Below the pieces are notes generated by a model that was not told where the DNA came from, did not search any database, and saw only the letters and a program-made list of their open reading frames with translations. Below are positions 1-5,092 of a stretch of DNA of 9,351 nt, one piece after another. The position numbers and the translations under genes are program-made. Each line of letters opens with the position of its first letter. Positions within the stretch are counted from its first letter, which is position 1. Source of the stretch: Capsulimonas sp. (lineage in GTDB: Bacteria > Armatimonadota > Armatimonadia > Armatimonadales > Capsulimonadaceae); assembly GCA_025963815.1 (NCBI GenBank), contig JAOQAA010000172.1:1-9351 (forward strand). The letters run 5' to 3'.

Positions 1-539
1 CCACGGGCGGCGGAGAAGTGGCGCACTACATTGGCCGCCACGGAACGTCACGCGTCGCCAAAGCCGTTCTTCTGGGCGCAGTGCCGCCATTGATGCTCAA
101 GACGGACGCCAACCCCGGCGGCCTGCCGATCGAAGTCTTCGACGGCATTCGCACGAACACGTTCAACAACCGCTCGCAGTTCTTCAAGGACCTTGCCGTC
201 CCATTCTACGGCTTCAACCGTGAGGGCGCCACACCCAACCAGGGAGCGATCGATGCGTTCTGGCTCCAGGGCATGCAGGCCGGGATCAAGAGCGTGCTGG
301 ATTGCGTCAAGCAGTTCTCCGAAACCGACTTCACCGAGGACTTGAAGAAGTTCGATATCCCGACATTGGTTGCGCACGGCGACGCCGACCAGATCGTCCC
401 CATCGGCGCTTCGGCGCTTCTCACGGCTAAGCTTATTAAGGACGCCACCCTGAAGATCTACCCCGGCGCCCCGCATGGCCTCGCTACCACACACCAGGAT
501 GAGTTCAACGCCGATCTGCTGGCCTTTATCGAATCCTAA
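1..539 (+). CDS. Alpha/beta hydrolase, chloroperoxidase/arylesterase-like (5' truncated by window)
   Basis: The 3' part of an alpha/beta hydrolase, open from the window edge (reading frame begins at base 3) to TAA at 537-539. The first residues read [14 protein letters not shown], the usual sequence just after the nucleophile elbow GHS(M/T)GGGE. Bases 1-2 (cc) fit the end of a serine codon, so the nucleophile probably straddles the edge. The charge-relay aspartate is visible in GDADQIVP (codon 387-389) and the histidine in PGAPHG (474-476). The long run [20 protein letters not shown] is typical of the cofactor-free non-heme haloperoxidase/arylesterase group, which hydrolyses esters and forms peracids in vitro. 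The physiological substrate cannot be told. The family is usually about 270-280 aa, so roughly 95 residues lie to the left. A second hydrolase follows 85 bp downstream on the same strand. Confidence 0.9.
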   Translation, partial: TGGGEVAHYIGRHGTSRVAKAVLLGAVPPLMLKTDANPGGLPIEVFDGIRTNTFNNRSQFFKDLAVPFYGFNREGATPNQGAIDAFWLQGMQAGIKSVLDCVKQFSETDFTEDLKKFDIPTLVAHGDADQIVPIGASALLTAKLIKDATLKIYPGAPHGLATTHQDEFNADLLAFIES

Positions 540-547
540 AGAGGGAT

Positions 548-586
548 TGGCTCGGCGCGAGCGGAATACGCACTCGCGCCGAGCCA
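548..586 (+). terminator. 14-bp perfect hairpin between the two hydrolase genes
   Basis: TGGCTCGGCGCGAG (548-561) is exactly complementary to CTCGCGCCGAGCCA (573-586), with an 11-nt loop. It begins 8 bp after the stop of the upstream hydrolase. No T-run follows (the next bases are gaccgtccc). It could be a U-poor terminator, an mRNA-stabilising 3' structure or an attenuating element between two cotranscribed genes. The structure is certain and the role is inferred. Confidence 0.55.
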
Positions 587-624
587 GACCGTCCCATAGC
601 ATCCGCCCTTCCGAGGAGAGTATC

Positions 625-1467
625 ATGACCGTAAGTACTTCCGTTCCAAAACTTGCCGATACCATCGTCCTGGTCCACGGACTCTGGATGACGCCGCGCA
701 GCTGGGAGCACTGGGTCCAGCACTACACGAACAAGGGCTATAAGGTGATCGCCCCGGCGTATCCCGGCCTGGAAGTCGAGGTCGAAGCCCTGCGCGCAGA
801 CCCATCGCCCATTACGGCGCTGACCATGCCCGGTGTGGTCAAGCACTTTGAAGACATCATCGGCGCTCTGGATACGCCGCCGATTTTGATAGGACATTCC
901 CAGGGCGGAGTGATCGTGCAGATCCTGCTCGACCACGGCTTCGGCGCGGCAGGTGTCGCAATCGACTCCGTTCCGGCCGAGGGCGTTTACGTGGTCCCAC
1001 TGTCACAGGTCGAGTCCATTTTCCCAATCCTGAGCCACCCATCCACGCGTCACGATATCGCGCCCTTCACACCCGAACAATTTCACTTCGCGTTCACCAA
1101 CACCTTGAGCGAGGAGGAATCCCAGGCGGCGTACGAGCGCTACTACATCCCCGCGCCGGGCGCATTCGTGTGGGAAGGCGTCCTGGCGAACTTCACACCC
1201 GGCCACCAGTCCGCCTATGTCAATTACCATAACGACGACCGCGCGCCCTTGCTCTTCCTCGCCGGCGGCGCCGACAACATCATGCCCCCCGCCGTCAATC
1301 AGGCCAACGCGGAGCACTACCGACTGTCAAAAGCCGTCACTCACTACTACGAGTTCCCCGGCCGCAGCCACTACACCGTCGGCCAGCCCGGATGGGAATC
1401 CGTCGCCGACTACGCCCTCGATTGGGCGATCACCGCGCAAAAATCAGCGGCGCCCGCCGCTGTTTAG
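625..1467 (+). CDS. Alpha/beta hydrolase (280 aa, complete)
   Basis: A complete 280-aa alpha/beta hydrolase. ATG 625 is preceded by GAGGAGAG (613-620), which decides the start over an in-frame upstream extension. The fold signature is clear: the oxyanion strand VLVHGLW (residues 15-21), the nucleophile elbow GHSQGG with Ser92, an acid residue in GGADNIMP (Asp217), and a histidine in GRSHYTVGQPGW (His249). Catalysis is by a Ser-Asp-His triad on an ester, amide or similar bond. The substrate is not recognisable. There is no signal peptide, so the enzyme should be cytoplasmic. The C-terminus trails into a low-complexity Ala/Pro tail. It lies downstream of another hydrolase on the same strand, separated by a strong hairpin, so the pair may be partly cotranscribed. 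Lysophospholipase/lipase-type hydrolases are an alternative label for the same fold. Confidence 0.88.
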   Translation: MTVSTSVPKLADTIVLVHGLWMTPRSWEHWVQHYTNKGYKVIAPAYPGLEVEVEALRADPSPITALTMPGVVKHFEDIIGALDTPPILIGHSQGGVIVQILLDHGFGAAGVAIDSVPAEGVYVVPLSQVESIFPILSHPSTRHDIAPFTPEQFHFAFTNTLSEEESQAAYERYYIPAPGAFVWEGVLANFTPGHQSAYVNYHNDDRAPLLFLAGGADNIMPPAVNQANAEHYRLSKAVTHYYEFPGRSHYTVGQPGWESVADYALDWAITAQKSAAPAAV

Positions 1468-1597
1468 CGATCGATCAAGTGCGCCCGAGATCGATATCGT
1501 TTGACGAATTAATCGAGACGCTAAATCTGTAAATGCCCCGCGAGGGATTGACCGAAGAAATGATGCCGTTTGCGGAATGACGTAATCGGCCTGCGTC

Positions 1598-1667
1598 AGA
1601 AGCCGGCGAATGAATTCGCGCCTACAAGTACAGTCATCCACCTGCGTGAATTCATTCGCTGGCTTCT
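1598..1667. repeat. 23-bp near-perfect inverted repeat (large hairpin)
   Basis: The arm at 1598-1620 (starting AGAAGCCGGCGAATGAATTC) pairs with 1645-1667 over 23 positions. There are 21 Watson-Crick pairs and two that become G-U in RNA, around a 24-nt loop. The right arm runs over the stop codon of the leftward RHH gene. On the + strand the right arm runs into cttcttttcc, so a rightward transcript would meet a terminator-like structure. The leftward transcript has no U-run after it. It may be a transcription terminator, a 3' stabilising stem or the relic of a small inverted-repeat element. There is no transposase near it. Confidence 0.6.
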
Positions 1668-1927
1668 TTTCCCCGCTCTTGGCTATTGGCATATTTCTCG
1701 TCAAGAATCTCACAGAATATTTGCTTATGGTTTGTGGATAGATCGGTCCGACCGCTATCTGCAATCCCAATCATATCGCTGTAACGGCTCTTCCTCGTCG
1801 CCTCAAACTCACGCTCCAAATACTCACTCAGCGCCTCCCGATGAACCTCGGAAACCGAAATTCCTTTCCGCGCCGCGATTTGACGTAACTTGTCCTGGGT
1901 GGTAGAATCCAAACGAACGCTGCTCAT
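1652..1927 (-). CDS. Ribbon-helix-helix regulator (91 aa)
   Basis: A small MetJ/Arc-type ribbon-helix-helix protein. The start at 1927 is chosen because GGAGG (minus strand, 1935-1939) sits 7 nt upstream. A longer reading from 1984 would run through this site and out of the fold. MSSVRLDS forms the DNA-contacting beta strand, followed by helix 1 (TTQDKLRQIAARKG), the turn ISVSEV, and helix 2 (HREALSEYLEREFEA). The remaining roughly 45 residues are polar and unassigned, a layout seen in antitoxins and in solitary CopG-like repressors. Such proteins bind DNA as dimers and often repress their own promoter. No toxin gene lies next to it: the left side is noncoding and the right side is a divergent aminotransferase 59 bp away. 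It could therefore regulate the shared divergent promoter region. The gene ends within a large inverted repeat. Confidence 0.75.
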   Translation of the reverse strand: MSSVRLDSTTQDKLRQIAARKGISVSEVHREALSEYLEREFEATRKSRYSDMIGIADSGRTDLSTNHKQIFCEILDEKYANSQERGKEASE

Positions 1928-1986
1928 GAGAACGCCTCCACGAGCATTGTACCGCGCTCTTAGTTTTTGCAGCACACAGGACACCC

Positions 1987-2724
1987 ATGCCCATTCGTAC
2001 CTCCCAAAAAGCCTCGCTCTTCGGCGAGTCCGTCATTCGGGAAATGACCCGCCTCTTTCTGGCGCGCGGCGACAAGCCCGGCGTCAACCTCGCGCAGGGC
2101 TTCCCGGACTTTCCCGCGCCCTTGGCGATGAAGGAAGCGGCGTGCCGCGCGATCATGGATGATGTGAACCAGTACGCCGTCACATGGGGCGCTCGCTCGC
2201 TGCGCCACGCCATCGCGGATAAGACCGCGCACTTTTACGGCGACCGCCCGGACCCGGAACGCGAGATCACGGTGGCGTGCGGCGCGACCGAGGCGATGAT
2301 GGCGGCATTGATGGCCGTCGTCGATCCCGGCGACGAAGTCATCGTCTTCGAGCCGTTCTACGAAAACTATGGCCCCGACGCCATCTTGTCCGGCGCTACC
2401 CCACGCTTCGTCACCCTGCATGAGCCCGATTGGTCGTTCGATCTGGGCGAACTCATGGCGGCGTTCAACGACAAAACGCGCGCAATTATCATCAATACGC
2501 CGAATAACCCGACAGGCAAAGTCTTCACGCGCGAAGAACTCACACAGATCGCCGACCTTTGCCAGAAATGGGATGTCACCGCAATCACCGATGAGATCTA
2601 CGAGCACATGGTCTACGAAGGCCCGCACATCCGTATCGCTGACCTTCCCGGCATGCGCGAGCGGACCATCACCATCAGCGGCCTTTCCAAAACCTACAGC
2701 GCCACTGGCTGGCGCATCGGCTGA
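1987..2724 (+). pseudogene. Class I/II PLP aminotransferase, cut by element insertion
   Basis: The first 245 codons of a fold-type I aminotransferase that normally has about 380-400 residues. The start ATG 1987 has only a weak AGGA upstream. Visible landmarks are VNLAQGFPDF near the N-terminus, a conserved Asn in NNPTGK (N174), Asp202 and Tyr205 in TDEIYEHMVYEG, and the PLP Schiff-base lysine K235 in SKTYSATGWRIG. The motif set resembles the kynurenine/glutamine-phenylpyruvate/methionine aminotransferase group (YbdL- and KAT-like). The exact substrate is open. Right after WRIG the frame hits TGA (2722-2724), and the sequence changes to the 3' end of a leftward serine recombinase. The large and small C-terminal parts are therefore missing here. 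They are probably displaced to the far end of the element, which is outside the window. The truncated product should be inactive. Confidence 0.88.
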
Positions 2725-2745
2725 GTTATATGTACAGTTTCCGTA
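2694..2745. other. Probable attL junction of the integrated element
   Basis: This is where aminotransferase coding sequence (through about 2720-2724, GGCGCATCGGCTG) meets element DNA. Large serine recombinases use att sites of about 40-50 bp next to the int gene, and the recombinase gene here ends in this junction. The crossover dinucleotide cannot be fixed without attR or an empty site. Conserved aminotransferase sequence through WRIG places the host side up to about 2722. The base after that is where the family consensus (usually GW) breaks. Confidence 0.65.
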
Positions 2746-4304
2746 TTTGACCGCAAAAAAACACGGTATCCCGTTTCCCCATCGACCTCTTCCGGTACTA
2801 CCTTCTCCACAACACGCGCCAATAAATTATGTCGTTCGGCCTCCGTCAGGAATTCGCAACTAAGCGCCATATCAGCGTCTCTGAGGACCGCCGCTACAAT
2901 GTATGCGTCATCCTGCCGCTCCGATCCTGAGCGCTTCTGCTGGGCTTCCAGGGCCGCCAGTCGCTCAAGCAGTGTTTGCCGTTCTTCCGCGATCTTCGCG
3001 AATGCAGATGTATAGACATTGGGATTAGCACCGGCTTGGATGCCTTGTACCTGGGCCTCGACAGTGGCGGTCTCTTTCGCGTCTAAAGCGCGCAGGGCGG
3101 CTTCTGTCTTGACAATGGCCGCCGGGTCAAAGGTGGCGGCTTCCTCGCGTCTGTAGGCTTCCAGCGCCTCCCGTAGCACCTCTGGCCGTGAAGCGACATC
3201 GGCGATCCCACGGAGTATGACCGGCTCGGCGGTATGGCCGTCTAAAACCTTATTGTTGCATACGATCCCGGTAACAGTGCGGGAGGGGCGGGAGTGTGGG
3301 CAGGCGTAAGTATGGTAGCTGGCATTTCCGATCTTTCTCCGTGACCCATTCATCGACCGTCCACAGGTCGGACACCGCAAAAGGCCGGAGAGCAGGTGCA
3401 TCCGTTTTGGATTTCCACCAAATACCTTTTGCGCCTCGGATAGCCGGACCTGAACCCGATCCCATAACGCTTCATCCACAATGGCAGGGCAGGGGATAAC
3501 CGTTTCGTTTCCAGTCAAGATCATCTTTGAACGGGTAACAGCGCCATCCTCTTTGGTAATCTTGCGATGTCTACCGTAGGAGGCTTGCCCCTTGAAAATC
3601 GGGTTGGAAAGCAGGCCGCGCAAGGTCGATGCATACCATGTTGTTCCGATGCTAGGGGGGCAGGTCGCTTGGAGCCATTTGGCGACGGCGCGTAGGGATG
3701 CGCCCTCATCGTATCGGCGGAACGCCTCGGCCATGACAGGCGCATCGTCGGTCAAGACATAACCCCCGACATGTACATCCGGGTAAAGCCCTTGTGCGCC
3801 GTCCTGAGCCGTTTTGACGCGATAGCCAAAGGCAGTGCGGCTTCGTTGGGGTTGGATACCTGACTGAGCGCGCCGGAGTGATCCACCTTTTGTTCGTTCG
3901 CGGATCGTATCGCGTTCGAGTTCCGAAAAGCCTGAAAGCAAGGTCAGCATCATCCGGCCCATCGGTGAGCCGTCTAATTTGTAATCGCTTGTTTGGACGG
4001 TTCCGCCAGCGGCAAGGATGCGATCTATAACATCCCGGATGACCCGGACACTTCGGCCCAATCTATCAATTTTCAGCGCAATCAGCGTGTCTGCTTCGCC
4101 GCGCTCGATTACAGCAAGGGCTTCCATCAAAGCAGGTCGTGCAGTAAATAAAGCGCCAGAGGCATCTTCGGAATAGATACCGACGACCTGCAATCCCTCG
4201 ACTGCGGCCATCGCGAGACAACTGGATTTTTGTCCATCAATCGACGTTCCCGCTAATTGTTCGCTGGTACTAACTCTCAAGTATAAGACTGCACGCTTAT
4301 TCAT
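2694..4304 (-). CDS. Large serine recombinase / site-specific integrase (536 aa)
   Basis: Catalyses integration and excision of the element through a 5'-phosphoserine intermediate. The start at 4304 (MNKRAVLYLRVSTSEQ) is chosen over an upstream extension because it begins the resolvase domain and has GGGGAAAG in front. Domain order: a resolvase catalytic domain (residues 1 to about 150) with R10 and nucleophile S12 in LRVSTSEQ, DRLGRS, and ELERDTIRERT; then the recombinase DNA-binding domain (about 160-300); a zinc ribbon (C311, C314, C335, C349); and a helical coiled-coil segment (about 385-490). The start overlaps the upstream HTH stop by 8 nt (ATGAATAA), suggesting translational coupling. 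The last nine or so codons and the stop lie in aminotransferase-derived sequence, so the C-terminus QPMRQPVAL is set by the integration site. It is expected to act with a directionality factor, possibly the adjacent small protein. Confidence 0.95.
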   Translation of the reverse strand: MNKRAVLYLRVSTSEQLAGTSIDGQKSSCLAMAAVEGLQVVGIYSEDASGALFTARPALMEALAVIERGEADTLIALKIDRLGRSVRVIRDVIDRILAAGGTVQTSDYKLDGSPMGRMMLTLLSGFSELERDTIRERTKGGSLRRAQSGIQPQRSRTAFGYRVKTAQDGAQGLYPDVHVGGYVLTDDAPVMAEAFRRYDEGASLRAVAKWLQATCPPSIGTTWYASTLRGLLSNPIFKGQASYGRHRKITKEDGAVTRSKMILTGNETVIPCPAIVDEALWDRVQVRLSEAQKVFGGNPKRMHLLSGLLRCPTCGRSMNGSRRKIGNASYHTYACPHSRPSRTVTGIVCNNKVLDGHTAEPVILRGIADVASRPEVLREALEAYRREEAATFDPAAIVKTEAALRALDAKETATVEAQVQGIQAGANPNVYTSAFAKIAEERQTLLERLAALEAQQKRSGSERQDDAYIVAAVLRDADMALSCEFLTEAERHNLLARVVEKVVPEEVDGETGYRVFLRSNTETVHITQPMRQPVAL

Positions 4305-4500
4305 CTTTCCCCGCCTTCTGTCGCAATTCCTTGAACGCCTGCACCGCTGAAGGTTGCAGGACGATAAACGTATCAACTTCGATTGCTTCGAGCCTTCCAG
4401 AAGCGACCGCTCCGTATACCGCCGCCCTCGTGATCCCTAGCTCGATTGCCGCTTGCCGGACGCTAAGTAGTTCCAGCTTCTTTTTTGGTCTTCCTCGCAT
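4297..4500 (-). CDS. AlpA/MerR-type helix-turn-helix protein, candidate regulator or excisionase (67 aa)
   Basis: A 67-aa basic HTH protein starting at 4500 with a strong GGAGGTG (minus strand, 4506-4512). The core, about residues 12-42, reads SVRQAAIELGITRAAVYGAV then ASGRLEAIEV, the HTH-plus-wing layout of the AlpA/excisionase (HTH_17) group. The N-terminus MRGRPKKK is basic and could add minor-groove contacts. It is cotranscribed with, and overlaps, the integrase. Small proteins in this position act as recombination directionality factors for integrases, or as AlpA transcription activators in phage satellites. Sequence alone does not separate these roles. The promoter of this gene contains a perfect 15-bp dyad between -10 and -35, a natural target for this protein or for the divergent RHH protein. 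Confidence 0.82.
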   Translation of the reverse strand: MRGRPKKKLELLSVRQAAIELGITRAAVYGAVASGRLEAIEVDTFIVLQPSAVQAFKELRQKAGKDE

Positions 4501-4518
4501 CTTGTCACCTCCTACATA

Positions 4519-4547
4519 AGTATACTATGTTAGTGTAACATTGTCAA
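4519..4547 (-). promoter_or_regulatory. Consensus sigma70 promoter for the HTH-integrase operon
   Basis: On the minus strand TTGACA (4547-4542) is separated by exactly 17 bp from TATACT (4524-4519). The -35 is perfect and the -10 matches 5 of 6. Transcription should start near 4511-4513, giving a very short leader in which the Shine-Dalgarno (4506-4512) sits at the 5' end of the mRNA. Confidence 0.8.
4527..4541. promoter_or_regulatory. 15-bp perfect dyad (operator candidate) between -35 and -10
   Basis: ATGTTA-GTG-TAACAT is a perfect 6-bp inverted repeat with a 3-bp centre. It fills most of the spacer of the integrase-operon promoter. A repressor bound here would block RNA polymerase. A MerR-like activator that untwists a spacer would also fit by position, although the 17-bp spacer is already optimal, which favours repression. 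Confidence 0.55.
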
Positions 4548-4664
4548 GTATGAATTTGTCTAACTTGAATAATTATAGCGTTATATTGTCGTAAAACACC
4601 TGCATAATCATCAAAAATATATTGAGATTGCTCGAAAATAGCAACTTGCTGGTATTGAATTTCA

Positions 4665-4676
4665 ACGTAATTACGT
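4665..4676. promoter_or_regulatory. 12-bp perfect palindrome upstream of the RHH gene
   Basis: ACGTAATTACGT is a perfect palindrome 33 bp before the RHH start at 4710. A further TACGT half site follows at 4685-4689. RHH repressors typically bind short repeated or inverted half sites near their own promoter, so autoregulation is plausible. I did not find a convincing -35/-10 pair for the rightward operon in 4555-4700. Several AT-rich -10-like hexamers exist (for example TATATT at 4582-4587 and 4618-4623). Confidence 0.4.
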
Positions 4677-4709
4677 GGTAAAAATACGTCAGCATTCAGG
4701 AGGTACAAA

Positions 4710-4898
4710 ATGGCAAAAGACACGGCAGGGGGACGCGTGGTGGTATCGCTCGACCTGCCCAACACGTTACACGAACAACTTTTAACCATCAAGGCTGAAA
4801 CAGGTTTGACGCTCGCGGCGCTGACCCGATTGGCGCTAAGAGAATTGGTAGTCTCACATGGCAGAACGGAGGCGGAAATTGCTGGAAACCGAAAATAA
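4710..4898 (+). CDS. Small ribbon-helix-helix protein (62 aa)
   Basis: A 62-aa protein with a near-ideal AGGAGGT (4698-4704) 5 nt before ATG 4710. VVVSLDLP forms the DNA-binding strand, followed by helix 1 (NTLHEQLLTIKAETG) and helix 2 (TLAALTRLALRELVV), which is the RHH fold of Arc/CopG-type repressors. It is the first gene of the rightward train and faces the integrase operon across a 209-bp AT-rich region. It is therefore well placed to control one or both divergent transcripts, or Rep copy number as CopG does in plasmids. A palindrome and an extra half site stand just upstream. The C-terminal 13 residues are charged and probably disordered. Its DNA target is inferred from position only. 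Confidence 0.72.
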   Translation: MAKDTAGGRVVVSLDLPNTLHEQLLTIKAETGLTLAALTRLALRELVVSHGRTEAEIAGNRK

Positions 4899-5034
4899 TC
4901 AGCCTTGGCAGGCGTTCTTTATCGAAGCCCGGAGGCTATCGATCTTAGCCCGGCGGCGAACCTGCGAGAACTTGCCGACCGCCTTCACGGATGAGCACGG
5001 CAAGACGCGCTTGATTTGTCGGAACGCGGACTGA
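4858..5034 (+). CDS. Hypothetical small basic protein (58 aa), overlaps the RHH gene
   Basis: A 58-codon frame starting ATG 4858 inside the RHH gene (41-nt overlap) and ending TGA 5032-5034. The ATG has no clear Shine-Dalgarno. An in-frame TTG at 4879 is preceded by GGAGG (4868-4872) and could be the true start, giving 51 aa. The peptide is Arg-rich (MAERRRKLLETENNQPWQAF, then EARRLSILARRR) and contains two cysteines near the end, with no recognised domain. It fills the gap between the RHH and Rep genes, and tight packing elsewhere in this train supports it. It may still be a chance frame. Confidence 0.42.
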   Translation: MAERRRKLLETENNQPWQAFFIEARRLSILARRRTCENLPTAFTDEHGKTRLICRNAD

Positions 5035-5038
5035 CGAT

Positions 5039-5073
5039 AAAAAAGACGATCCCCCCATGCCTAGGGGGATCGT
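5039..5073 (-). terminator. Intrinsic terminator facing left, at the 5' end of the rep gene
   Basis: ACGATCCCCC (5046-5055) pairs perfectly with GGGGGATCGT (5064-5073) around an 8-nt loop. Read on the minus strand the stem is followed by C then TTTTTT (5044-5039), the standard intrinsic-terminator layout. Read on the + strand it has no U-run. No protein gene is encoded leftward to its right, so it should end an antisense transcript that starts within rep, or insulate against leftward read-through. Confidence 0.7.
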
Positions 5074-5092
5074 CACAGGAGTTGCCTTCGAT

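Noticed and set aside
48..665. Long minus-strand open frame opposite the first hydrolase
   Set aside because: It is a GC-rich shadow of a clearly conserved hydrolase. The translation has no family-like motif.
1446..1461. AGCGGCG/CGCCGCT palindrome at the end of the second hydrolase as a terminator
   Set aside because: The loop is only 2 nt, it lies within the coding Ala/Pro-rich tail, and only a short T-run follows. It is more likely codon composition.
1598..1667. Terminal inverted repeats of an insertion sequence
   Set aside because: The arms are only 24 nt apart and enclose no gene, so this is a hairpin and not IS ends.
1733..1740. DnaA-box-like TGTGGATA
   Set aside because: A single near-match inside the RHH coding sequence with no cluster, so probably chance.
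1444..1770. Possible leftward gene through the 1468-1651 spacer
   Set aside because: It overlaps both the hydrolase end and the RHH gene, runs through the inverted repeat, and has no plausible start signal or motif. I treat 1468-1597 as noncoding with nothing recognisable.
1960..2628. 222-codon minus-strand frame opposite the aminotransferase
   Set aside because: It mirrors a conserved PLP enzyme with recognisable catalytic residues. Low-stop antisense frames are common in GC-rich genes.
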